A stretch of DNA of 64,000 bases, from NCBI GenBank assembly GCA_947179485.1, contig OX359246.1, forward strand, positions 47,285,632 through 47,349,631. The letters are read 5' to 3'. Positions 9,098-21,745 of this stretch are shown piece by piece. The position numbers and the translations under genes are program-made. The notes beneath the pieces were generated by a model. That model saw only the letters and a list, made by a program, of their open reading frames with translations, was not told the origin of the DNA and searched no databases. This stretch comes from Allacma fusca. Taxonomy: Eukaryota > Arthropoda > Collembola > Symphypleona > Sminthuridae. How positions within the stretch are numbered: the first letter of the stretch is position 1; each line of letters opens with the position of its first letter.

Positions 9098-12000
9098 TTA
9101 CAAGACATATTCGCCGAAGTGACCTTGTAGCTCGTTAGAATAATCCAGGATAGATTTCCAGAGGGTTTTGAAGCCGGGCCGTTTTTGTGGGTCCAAATTC
9201 CAGCACCCATACATTATTGCGTATCTGTTATTATAAAAACAAGAACTCATCATCTTTAGAAGAACTCAACTACTTTTTAATTAAGTTACATAAATATTTC
9301 ATGAATTTATAACAGTAAATACACTGCGTCTGACGCATAACAAGGCTTATCGTTTCTCATCCCGTCAAAAATTTCTTTCCATGACTCGAAACCCCACTCC
9401 ATACCAGGGTATGGAGTTTCACCCAAAGAGAATATCTCCCATAAGACCACGCCATAGCTCCATATATCGGACTGGACGGAAAATTGCAAATCCTTAAGAG
9501 ATTCATATGCCATCCAACGAAGTGGAAGAGGAACCTATAACAAAATTGAATTGATTCGCGATATTCAATTCAGACTGCGCACAGCAGAAATTGAATTCAC
9601 AAAATTCTAAATAATTATTATCCCTTACATTAACTTTCTGAACGTATGTCGAGTAGTCGAATAGTTGTTTTGCAAGCCCAAAATCACTAACTTTGGCGTT
9701 TAAACATTCCGTTATTAAAATGTTTCTTCCGGCCAAGTCTCCATGAATTACCTTTCAAATTAATTTTAGTTAGCTAAATGAATATATTATTTAGGTACTA
9801 AATTCATTTTTTTAAATTCACAATAAGATTTGTCACATTTTTATTGCTGAGGAACTCCATGCCTCGAGCAATCTCCACACACCAACGAAGTAAGTCCATC
9901 GTGGATAATTTCTTTACTGATTTATTCTGGTACTCCACAATGCTGTTAGCAAATAAACAAGTGTATTAAAATTTTCGGTTTCTTCCTCATTTCGGTGTCC
10001 AATACATTAGAATACAAAATAATATTTTACCTTGTTCTTTGAGCATGAATTGATTCACTCTCAAAGTAGTTAATGAAAATGTTCCGATTTTTACGAAGTA
10101 GCGAAACCATGTCTCCTCGTTCGCAAAATTCTAATATGATGAAAATTTCTTCTATTAAATATAAGTAAACGAAGACAGAAGAAATTATTTTCACGCCAGC
10201 TTAAAATTCATTGATTCCATATTATGTAAGTATACATAAATTGTTCTTCTAACTCTTCCTAATATTTTGAGTGCACGCCCCGAGAAGGTTAACAATATTC
10301 GGATGACGTCCGACAAACGACATAATTTTCAGTTCAGAAAGTAAAGCCTTCAAATAAGTGACATCACAACAGGGTTTCAGGGTTTTAATCGCAGCATCCA
10401 TGACACCATAGTGACCTTTTACCACTTTCCCATATGCCCCACTACCCAGAATCTCGTCACCTTAAAGAATAATGCAAGTCAATATTGATGAATAGTCCAC
10501 GCAATAAGTGTTAAAGCGATCCGTGTGAGTATTGTTGTAAATCTGAAAAAGAAGTTTGTAATGAAAATGAGAGGTTACCAGCACTGAAATGTTCTGGCAA
10601 TACTTCCAAATCCATATTGTACGGTACCAAAAACGCATCTGCGGCATCCGGTTTTCCATTATGGAATTCTTCTATTTCCTCTTCCGTTAAATTTATGGTT
10701 TCCCGCTGCTTTCTAATTTTCCAAACGGCAATGAATACAACGACTACAACAATGATTCCAGCAAACGCGCAGACAAGGATCATAGTCATTATGTTCCCGG
10801 CTCCAGTGTCTTAAAACATGTTTAAATATAGTAACATAAATACTTCGTACTGGATGTTTACAGAAACACATAATCAGGCTAAGCTTTACTGTAGAATCGC
10901 CCAAAACGTTTGCATGTCTCGTTAGTGAATGATTTACGGTTTCTCCCGTCAAAAATTGACCAATCCATAAGCGCGAAAATCGTATCGAAATGTTATTCCA
11001 TTGCGATAAAAATCTATTGATCTACAAATCCTTTGCTGTCGCAATTGAAAAACATTTTTGCACTTATGGATTGGCCAATTTTTGACGGGAGTAATAAATC
11101 ATTCACTAACGAGACATGCAAACTTTTTGGCCGATTCTACAGTACACTGTTTGTTGAATTTCAAAATTACAAACCTAATTTTAAAATATGTTTATAAATG
11201 AATGATAGTTAGGAATGACACGAACACAACATCTCTGACTGTCCTTACCTTTCATAATTTTGAAATGAACCTTTGCGCTGCCCGCAGCATTGCTCGAGAG
11301 ACACATGACGTCATTGTAACGATGGCCGGGTTGAAGAATAACTACACTTTTATCAGGATCGTCAGTTAGTGTATAATGTTTGTGCATACTTCCTTCTGGC
11401 TTCTATATTTAATGAGAAGCCGAAATTTACACATGTAAAACAAAGATGTAGGTAACGCATTTTACCTAAACACTACACTAATATGGAGTACTTACATCAC
11501 CGTCAAAATACCATGAAATTATTGCTGGAGGAATCCCTGTACGACTGCAAGAAAGTGTTTCATTTTCATTGCTGTTCCTTAGTGGCACGTGAACCACAAC
11601 GTAAGTTGTGTTGTCCTTGCTATTTAAGTGTTTATGCTCTTTTGAACAGGGTGGAACTGATTCTGTAAAAAAGAATTAAACCTGCACACAGGGAATTTTC
11701 ATGGTTTCAAGGGTAAATAGTTGTACTAAACACAGTGTAGACAAATTTTTAGTTTATCAGTACCTACCTTGAACTTTGACACGAATGCTAATATTTATCC
11801 CATGTAGGGAATTCCAATTGGGAGCTTCACAAAATACTTCTACAATGGATGAAACATCGAAATAAATTGTTTTTCGAGAAACGTACAGTTGGCAGGTTTC
11901 ATTGACGTAATCTTTACCAAGTCCTGTCAGTAGAAGCAAAAAATCGTAACTAGCGTTTACTCTATGTGCATTTGGTTTTGCTTACTTTTGTATTTGTAAA

Positions 12001-13757
12001 ATAGAGGATTTAAGAGGATTTTCATTAAAAGTGTGCCCAGTGTTGAAAACTGGTAGCAATAGTACCTAAATCCTTCTCAGTTTTATTTTTGTACTTAATT
12101 ATCCATCGAAAGCCGGAAGAAAAGAAAGATCTCAACCCTGTACATATAAACTCCCGAGTATATTTGGTGTAAATGGTATTAGTGTTATTGCCGTATTGGC
12201 AGCCACAAGCTCCTGACGACATATTCATTTCAATTTGAAGTTGATGCATTTTATCAAAAGTTGCATTTTTCCGGTGGTATTCATCTACAGATTAAATAAC
12301 GGGAGGATTTCAGGTCGTACCAGACACAGTGTACTTTTTAATTTTTCAGTTGAATTGCTACTACACAACGTCTCAAATCACTCACAAATCTTTTTATCAC
12401 CGTTCGAAATACTCATCAATGTTCGTACAAATATTCGTGCCACGCTGTTCGGATTGACTTCCCCACATGCAAGGATAAACGGTGAATAGATGACTTTCAT
12501 TTCATAGCAGAAATCCCACGGACAATCTTTCTGAAAAGTATGGACTGTTTCGCATTTTTCTGTATTCTGTCAATCAACATTCAAATAAATGTTCCACACA
12601 CCTCAGCAAATATATAAGAAATTGTCATATGTATCTATCTATACCTGTAATAAAAAACTCTTTCAACAATAACTTTACCACCAGTGATAATTGGTATATC
12701 TAATAAGGCACATACATTTTTGTAGAATATATCACACTCGTCGGGATTCCGGCAAGGAATCAGAATTGAAGGCGCTTCCAGACCACTGCTATTTGTGAAA
12801 GTACACGCATATTTTCCAGTTTCCATATCAACATGAAGAGTATACAAACAATGAGGGTTCCTCCCCAGCCTTAGGTCTACTTTTGAAACCTCTTTTGTTC
12901 TTTTAGTCTTATTGCCTGCATAATTATTCCCGTAATAATTACAATTATTACAATTTGAATTGGCTCATTAGATTCAATTTCCTCCTTCTTTCTCCTCCAC
13001 AAGGTTGAAGGTTGGTACACGTAAGGAAAATACTTTATGAAGATTTCAATCTCAATTTCAAGTACAGAGAAGTGACAACTGATAATAATTATTGGACTTG
13101 GTTGTCCTGATGAAACGAAATTTACAAGGCTTACCGTATTCATATTGGAGCTCAAAAAATGCAGGCGATTCATGTGAACTTTCAAGGTGCGTTAAGTGTG
13201 TACTCATACCCCCACATGGTTTCACCTCCTTGGGACATGTATTTTCACAAACTATGCCTAACATTTTGTCGGGATTAGTAAAGACAATTTTAAGAGTGGA
13301 GAAAAATAGATATGTCGATTCGTTCCAAAATCTCCATTTACTGATTTCGAGGTCCTTAATGGTTGAATCATTAATCTGAGACATTTTTTAAAAGAAATAA
13401 TGACAAATTAGTAATATTAGTATCCAAAATGATAACATCAAATAACTTTTTATAGGAAATGTATGTACATGTAATATGTATTTAATTCACCTGGTCCTTC
13501 TCGAACACCCACTTGGTTGGAATTGGTGAATTGCATTGGAAAATCAGCTCATTAAATACTTTTGGTATACGCACGTGTGTTTCGTTTTGTGTTATGTTAC
13601 GGTCTTTAACGAAAAAGTTATACGATTTCAATTCCAATGTGGGTTGCAATTCCGTTAAATTTAACACTCCCATAGCGTTGATAAGAGGAATGGACCAAAT
13701 AAATAGGAATGTAACTCGTGCCCTGAAGGGCACCATGATGATGACAAAATGCACCAA
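9098..13757 (-). CDS. Receptor tyrosine kinase 1, PDGFR/VEGFR-like (15 exons, 895 aa)
   Basis: A membrane receptor kinase expected to phosphorylate tyrosines after ligand binding outside the cell. Exons: 13757-13491, 13375-13135, 12891-12716, 12566-12386, 12284-12066, 11923-11768, 11662-11496, 11402-11249, 10809-10579, 10460-10254, 10151-10031, 9942-9837, 9751-9629, 9534-9323, 9224-9098; phase closes throughout. A signal peptide (a second Met eight codons in may be the true start) is followed by about 500 residues of Cys-containing Ig-like domains with many N-x-S/T sites. A transmembrane helix (about 525-548) ends in basic WKIRK. The kinase has [11 protein letters not shown], Lys in AAIK (about 623), [22 protein letters not shown] (about 745-752) and DFG (765-767). 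The catalytic-loop Arg of HRD is Gly. The kinase insert is short for class III/V and the C-tail ends about 40 residues after subdomain XI begins. The next gene is its tandem paralogue. Confidence 0.88.
10889..11142. mobile_element. 254-bp MITE with ~90-bp inverted repeats in a receptor intron
   Basis: The outer ends are CTGTAGAATCG and its complement CGATTCTACAG, flanked on both sides by TA (10887-10888 and 11143-11144). The inverted arms run about 90 bases with roughly 90% match, including GTTTGCATGTCTCGTTAGTG and its complement, and leave a loop of about 75 bases. TA duplication and a long-armed foldback suggest a Tc1/mariner-type MITE. It lies wholly within the intron before the transmembrane exon of receptor kinase 1. 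The paralogue's matching intron is only about 73 bp and lacks it, so it inserted after the duplication. Confidence 0.85.
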
Positions 13758-14614
13758 TTTGTAAACAGGACAATACAGATATTACACTCCAGTGTCAAGC
13801 CATGCTGTCACACCCAAATTATTTATTTTCTCAATGAATCTGAATAAAAATATCTTATTGTCTTACAAGAGAGAACCTAATTGTGACTTACATCCTGGAA
13901 TTAATGTTTCCATATAAGTAAAGTGCTACTGGAACAGGAAACACGAACAGGAAGCTTCACAAGTAAATTGCATTGGCGTCATTGTATTTGCAAGTTATCA
14001 AACCAAGAAAAATGGTGTAGAACTTTATTTGTAGTACTTACAATTAATATTTTAACATCTCCAAAGCTCTATATTGATTCTAGCTGTATGTATGTATGCA
14101 ACTACAAGAAATAATAATAACTATAACTTAATAGTTGCTGCTGATGGGTCGGGGTTGAGGTTTTATTGGGCTGCGTTGTACGTACATAGTAGGTCCAACG
14201 AATAAATGGAGTAAGTCGAAATTACTTGTGACAAAATTAATATTAAAAGTAGCAAGTTTTTCCTGAATGTGAGTTGTTGTCACGTTTGAGTTGGAATTTT
14301 TTATCCTTTAGTATGTCTAGTTCGGACTTCCCCACATCTCCACAACTTCCGGTTAGCATAAAAGCAAGACGATACATAGTACGTATGTATATATATATGA
14401 TAATATTACTATGTATTATGTATAATACAATTTTATTGAAAGAAGTTAATAACGATATACTAATTATTCATATATAATTCATATATTGTATACAGGAAGA
14501 TTTGTAGCACAAAGCACAATTAAGTTAATAAACGCATCAACTAGTTTGTATTTTATTCACGTGACATTTTATTTTTAATTATTAGATAAGTCAAATATGT
14601 AGCTCCCGTAGCAC
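13758..14614. other. Intergenic spacer between the tandem receptor genes
   Basis: About 860 AT-rich bases separate the start codon of receptor kinase 1 from the stop codon of receptor kinase 2. It must hold the promoter of kinase 1. No exon or recognisable element is seen. Confidence 0.4.
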
Positions 14615-17600
14615 TTAAGTAATTATGTAATTCCCATTGAGGCCATTTAAGTCATTAGAGTAGTCCAGAATAGACTCCCACAAGAACCTAAAGCACGGCC
14701 TGCTATTTGGCTCAAGGTTCCAGCATTCCAGCATTATTTTGTATCTATTTGTCAAAAAAACATGAGCGTTATTTTCGGATGTACAAATGAAGACAAATAA
14801 ATAAAACTAGTGATTTAGTTTCTACTCAATTACAGAGTATCAGACGCGAAGTCAGGCTTGTCATTTCTTCTTCCATTTAGAATCTCTTTCCAGGACTCGA
14901 ACCCCCACTCCATGCCAGGGTATGGAGTTTCACCCAAAGAGAAAATCTCCCATAACACCACACCATAGCTCCAGATATCAGACTGGACGGAAAACTGCAA
15001 ATCCTTAAGTGATTCATATGCCATCCATCGAAGGGGCAACGGAATCTAGTCAAAAATACAGTTTTTAAAGTAACGAAGTGAAATTAACACGCCATTTTTG
15101 TTTAAGCAAACAAATCATAGAAAATTATACGAATTAAGGTCTTACATTAGCTTTCTGAACGTAAGTTGAGTATTCAAAGAGTTGCTTCGACAACCCAAAA
15201 TCACTAACTTTGGCACTCAGTCCTTGTGTTATTAATATATTTCTTCCAGCCAAATCTCCATGTATTACCTTTTGATAGCAAATAGAATTGAAATTTCTGG
15301 AATGGAAACTACAAATAATTATTCCTGAAATGATTGACACAATTACATTTTTACTGCTGAGAAATTCCATTCCACGTGCAATCTCAACTGCCCAACGAAC
15401 TAATTCCACAGTACATAGTTTTTTCACGGACTCGTTCTGATACTCTCCAATGCTGTGAAAAATAAAGTAAGAAAGCGTGTCAGGAATTTAGATGTTCGGT
15501 TTTACGTTTTGATAAGATACACATATGTAATTATGTATATCTGTACCAGACCTGATTCTCTCTGCAACAACTGACTTGCTTTCGAAGTAGTTGACAAAAA
15601 TCCCTCGATTCTGACGGAGAAGCGAGACCATATCTCCTCGCTCACAGAATTCCAATATAATGGATATTTCTCCTAGAATTCATTTGACATAAAATATTTT
15701 TATAGATCCGTACAAAATACAGTTTTGGGAATTACTTACTTTTCCTAATATTTTGAGTGCAGGCTCCCAAAAGGTTGACAATGTTAGGATGACGACCAAC
15801 GTAAGACATAATTTTGAGCTCTGAGAGTAAAGCTTTTAAGTAGCCACCAGCTGCAGATTTTTTAACTGTTTTGATTGCTACATCCATCACGCCATAGCGA
15901 CCTTTGACCACTTTCCCGTATGCACCACTTCCCAGAATTTCATTACCTGACGAAATGAACGCAAGGGCATTACTATCAATCAAAATACTTTTCTAGTTTC
16001 CCTGTTGTTTAAGCGAATACATATGTAATTATACATATGTATTCTTCTGACTATGGACATCCATATTTCTTCTAAAATTTTATAATATCATTTGCGTTGA
16101 CCATGAAGCCCATTTTAGAGAGGTCTGTTTGTAGTCTAAATGAGCAGTTTAAAATGTTTGTATGTATATTATATCATCATGGTACCCAAGAAATTCTCTT
16201 TTACGTATTTAAATGTTATTTCTGGTGATGAATAAACTTGGAAACAAATTTACAGAAAATAGGAGAATGACACATTTTTAACCATGACCCTTTTATGTAA
16301 AAGATAAAGGGACCCTGCAAATTACTAGTGTGTATGTAGGTATGTATAGGTACAGTAGATAATTCGAAAAATTTGAGCAAAACAGAAGCATTCCAATTTT
16401 TAGATCTGGTCAGGGAATAACTATTAAAAAAACAATAATCAACCAAATGTTTTTCTACCGCTACGATATTGCTTCAACCTTCGTACATTTTTTCTCAGAC
16501 CCGGCGAAAATACTAAAAACCCAGATTTTTGTTCCAAGTCAATAAAAATACATGGAATATATTATATTTTAGTTTAAAATAAAATATTCCTATAGGGTGA
16601 GGATGAGCACTATTGAAATTTCCTCCATTTCATACTTACTAGCAAAGAAATGATCCGACGATACTTCTAAATCCATATTATATGGGACTAAAAAAGCATC
16701 AGCTGCATCCGGATTTCCATTTTGAAATTCCTCAATTTCCTTTTCTGTTAAGTTATTGACTTCATTTTGCCTTCGGAGTCTCAAAACAGATATGGTGAGA
16801 ATTAAAATCACAATAAGGCATCCACAAGGAAGGCCAACAGTCAGGATGATAGAAGGACCTGCTTGACAATAACCACAATTTTTTCATTGGTAAGGGAATT
16901 TATTGATTGTTATATGTTTTTTAATAAAGACCTTTTAGAATTTTGAAATGAAGTTCAGCCTGCCCTGCAACATTTTTTGCTATGCAATGAATTTCATTAA
17001 ATTTGTGATTCGGGTTCAGAGTGACTTCACTCTTTTCGTCTGTATCGTTTAGACTGAAATGCGTAGATGTAATATTTTCTTTCGGTTGCTGATACATCTG
17101 TTTTAAAAGAGTAAAATGCTTTATTGAATCATTTAATAAAATAATTATTATTCAAATGCAAGAATATAAAAATTATAGTAGTGAGTACTTACCAATCCGT
17201 CAAAAGACCATGTAACTAAAGCTGGTGGTGTTCCACTCCTTAGGCATGTTAGTGTCTGAATAGAAGATGACACTTCATTTGTACTTATTTCTACAAGCTC
17301 TGTGCTATTCTTTGTAGCTTGAAAGGTGGGTTTGATCGAATCTATACAAAAGAAATTATTTCCTATGAGAAAACAATTCAAATTTAATTCGAATGTAAAA
17401 AAAAAACTTTAAATTTTCATGAGTTATCTAATATAATGTAAACTCCTCTAAAATATTTGTACCTTTCACCGTTACACTAAAATTTGACAATCTTACATCA
17501 GTCGATCTCCAAAACGGAACATCGCAAACTACCCACTTAATAAGCACGCTGTCGAATGAAATATTTTTTTCCGAGATTAGTAAATCCGTGGCATCAAGTA

Positions 17601-19963
17601 CATATTCTTTCCCGAATTCTTGAAAAAATAGTAAAAATAATTTGTGTAATTACTACTTTCAGGCGAACAGAATAAGGAAGAGTGTGCAGATTCAAATCAT
17701 TAAATTGTACCTAGGTCTATCTCTGTGTCATTTTCGTAACGAAGCCTCCACAAAATGCCCTGAGAAAACAATGATCTGAGAGCTATGCATTTGAATACCC
17801 TGCTATAGCCAACATATATAGTTTCATTATCTATCCCATAACGTTCCGACGATCCCAGCAACACATCACTCATAGTTACGTTAACCAACTCCTCCTTCGG
17901 ATAGGTATTATTTTTCGGCTGAAACTCAACTACAATTAAAATATAATGTTGAAGATTTAACAAAGATTTGAAATATTTTAGAGTTTTGAACAGAAGGAGC
18001 ATTATCTATTCCTTCCCTAGTGGATTTATAGTTTTTCTTATTACTCACTCAATTTTTTACCCCCTTTTTGAACACCATCCAAGGTTTTGAAAAAACTTTT
18101 CGCGACGCTGTACTCATTGGTTTCACCACAAGCAATTACAAAGGGTAAAGTTGTATTTCGGATTTCGGAGCAGAGCGGGTGTGTACAGGTAGGTTTGAAT
18201 GTTTCAACTGTGCCACAATTTTCGCTGTCCTAGAAACAAAATTGAAGATTTTACATTCATTTCAAACATTGTAGACAAGAAATTCATTTGCGGAAGAAAA
18301 GATATTGCGCTATTATCTTGAATATTTGTCATATCACATATCATAATGAAACTAAAAAAGATGCTTACACTTTTGAAGACTGAGTCACATTCATCAGGGT
18401 TACCACAAGGAATGAAAATAGAAGGGACTTCTGTTTTACTATCGCGTGCATTCAAGCAAACATATTTTCCAGAATCTAGGTCAACATGAATGGCGTGGTT
18501 ACAGTCGGTATTGTTTCCGATCCAGCCTCCCCTGGCCAACTCATTTGCTTCAGTTACAGACTTGTTACCTGTTTAAAAATATTATCCATAATTCAATTCA
18601 TAGTTAATTACTTAAAATGACGTTAACTCTAATATATGTTGGTGTAGAATTAAATAGGTGTCAGCGCATTTAGAAAAAAGGCCTCTATTTAGAGGACCAA
18701 AACTGTTAGAGATCAGTAAGGGCCTGTTAAAATTGAATCGATGCATTCCCAACACATTGCGCTCATATTGATTTATGTGTGTACATAGATACTGTAAGTG
18801 AAGATCTAAACATATGGATCCGCTCAAACCTGCCGTCATAAGGGTCTCATTAATTTGGGTTAAACTTAATAATTTGAACTTGACCCAGCGACAGTGACAC
18901 AAAAGCATTTGGGATTTTGTAAAGTTATTTAATTTAAATAGAGGAATCACTTTCATTACAATTTTGCTTTGAGAACTTGAGCAAACATTTTATGGAGACC
19001 TACATAGCAACTCAACTGTGTATAAATTAAAGGAGCGCTTTTTGCCCGAAATTATAAAATTCTTGGGATAGTAATTTTACAGTTATCATCGCATGTGAAA
19101 AAATACAACGAGTATCGTACTATTAAAGCAATAGTTGTCGTCGTCATTCGTAAGCAAACATCTTAATAACTACAGTAATATAAGTATTGAAAATTTTACC
19201 GTAGGCATATAGCAAGTCAAAGGAAGTTACTAAAACACCCGAAACTTCTCTTGATTGCAAGAAAGTGTTTAAATACTGACAATCCTTTAGATTTTCGGAG
19301 CAAATATTCTCACATGTAATGTTAATCATCTCAGTGGGATTGCTGAATAATATCTTCAGAGTAGATCGATATTTGAAATTCTTTGAGTCTTCCCTCAGAC
19401 GCCATTTATTTACTTCGATTTTCCGGACGGTTGGATCATCAATCTAATTATTTTTAAATTACAAGTATCGCATGGGGCTATTAAAAAATTACTGTTCAGG
19501 AAATCTACGTATGCTTAATTTAAAGAAGGACGACAATCTCTCATAAAACAAATTAATAGCTGCTAAATATGTACTAATTACTGAATCAAAATTTTTATTG
19601 TCACAAATATAATAACACTTTTCTATTTTTTATCCTGTATAATACTGACAACTAGAATAAATTCAAGATGAGTTAAATTTGTATATTCTACTTTCAACTA
19701 GTTTCAATAACCTGAGGACCGACAAACTCCCATCTCGTTGGAACACTGGAGTTGCATTCAAACACCAACTCATCATAAACTTTGGGTATCGAAAGGTAAG
19801 ATTCATTTTGCACCACTGTTCGATTTATGGCAAATAACTCGTAAGAATATAATTTCAGGGTAGGATGTCTCTCCACCAACTTTGGCAATTTTGTCAGCTC
19901 TACTGCTGATGCTGTCAAAATGGCTAGACAAGTCAAAACAGAATATGCCGAAGTTGTAAACAT
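14615..19963 (-). CDS. Receptor tyrosine kinase 2, PDGFR/VEGFR-like (15 exons, 894 aa)
   Basis: Tandem paralogue of the gene at 9098-13757. Exons: 19963-19712, 19443-19200, 18568-18369, 18229-18049, 17929-17711, 17618-17463, 17341-17193, 17097-16932, 16858-16640, 15946-15740, 15672-15552, 15452-15347, 15268-15146, 15045-14834, 14744-14615. Exons 4-6 and 10-14 have exactly the same lengths as in the paralogue (181, 219, 156; 207, 121, 106, 123, 212), and all intron phases agree. It has a signal peptide ([20 protein letters not shown]), Ig-like ectodomain, one transmembrane helix ending in basic LRLRRQ, then a kinase with [23 protein letters not shown] and DFG, so it shares the Arg-to-Gly change in HRD. 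The ectodomain has diverged far more than the kinase, suggesting different ligands. The exon 8 donor (GTCTTT) is weak and is the least sure boundary. Confidence 0.88.
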
Positions 19964-21745
19964 GACTTTTTACTAATTGTAAGGGTTACTACTTTCACAG
20001 AGACAGCTTTGTTCATGAGAAGGTCAAAACAAAGACTAAAGTTGCTTGTAAAATTTCTTGTAAACTATTTGATGCTTCATTAGGAATGACTGATAAAAAT
20101 TCCCATATACTTTCAGAAGCGGGCAAAATGACATAGAAGGAAATGATCTTTATTCCAGCAAGAAAAATACGAGAAAATCAATGGCATTTCACATACAGTA
20201 CTACAACTTCCTCTAACCCTGAGTAGTTAAACCATGACACGGAGAGTCAAGGAAAGTGTGGATAGTCCAAACCGCAAACCGTATCAGCAAAAAAAAGTGT
20301 GCGGCATTCTATTAAATTCAACTAGGCTTATTCTACTTGGACAAAAATATTTATTTATTATACACAACATTAATCATATAATGCAGATTGACTCAATCAT
20401 ATTTTAAGGAAATTTAAAATTAGTCATACTAAATAATGTATAACTGTGAGTAACTAGTGCAGCACTAGTGTTAGAATTAGACTGAAGATATGTAAATACA
20501 GAGAGTAATACATCTGCAATAAAAGCAGTTCGGCTCCAAATGAAAGATACGGATTTTATAAATAATACAAAAACTAGCCTGTAACTTCCAATCCCGAAAA
20601 CTGAAACGTTTTTTGAGATAAAAATTGTATCTACATAATTTACTAAATATTCCTTTGATGGTCAAAGCCAATGGAATGCTTAAAATCGAGATTAATCACA
20701 GATGCTGTGTTCAGGCTTTTACATTCATAATTAGTCGGCTATAATCTGTCTTAAAATTAGTATTCCGTAGAGAGCTCCTTCAACTTGAACCATTCAAGGA
20801 CAATTCCCGAGATATTGTTTTTGGAATAATCCCTCGACCCGGAAAATATTTCTCCTTAATAAGGAGTTACAACACACTTTTTATATTTTGCATTTTGGTA
20901 TTAACTCATCGGCTCCGCAGCTGGTATGAAAAGTAGGTTGCTAATTAGGAAAACCACATTGTGTATTGAGTGATATTTTGTCAATGCTAAAGCTCACTCG
21001 ACTCATTGGTGTTAGGGTCAGTATTAATTTTAGTTATTCTGGAACATTGTTTTCCGCCTTTTTATGCACTATTTCTTTATTGTATTCTGGACAAAATATT
21101 TCAAATTATTATTTTACCTCCACTCTCCTACTTGGCTTCTTTGCTTTCCAGAGCAAACAGCTCTATATTATTTACATACTTAGTTTGTTTATTAAATATT
21201 TGGCTGTCAGCTGTGGAGGAAAGCTAAAATTTTAACTACAAACTCAGTCTTGTATTTATTACATGAGGAAAACCCTCAATCAGCGTTCCTCCAGCCGGTC
21301 GTATGTCTTTTTCATAAACACACCATTCAACAGTGACACTAGGGGAGTATAAAAACACGTACTAAGTTTTTTTTGGAATCAGAGAGTATCATGCATAAAC
21401 GTTACCTTGTTAGAATGATTTGATAGCTGCATAATATAATAACAACATTAATTCAAGCGTCATGAAAGGTGCTCTAGATCTAATATAGGACTACATAGTG
21501 GTTGTTCATTGTTATTCCCATTATTATTTAATACACCCAGAGCAATTATAGAGGTTCTTTTGAAGGTGACTTTGTGCTAGCAGAATGTTGAAATAAATAA
21601 ATAAATTCGTACGATTTGACCTTGACGATTTTTTATAGATAACATAATTCAGGCTTATATTAATTATTTTGACTTTTAATTATACTTTAAGTTTTGTAGT
21701 GCACTGAACTTGGCTCCGTTGCAATCAACGTTTTAGGGGTTCGTA
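19964..21745. other. Intergenic, upstream of receptor kinase 2
   Basis: AT-rich DNA of about 1.8 kb with scattered short open frames that show no domain or splice signals. It should include the promoter of receptor kinase 2. Nothing else is recognised. Confidence 0.4.
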
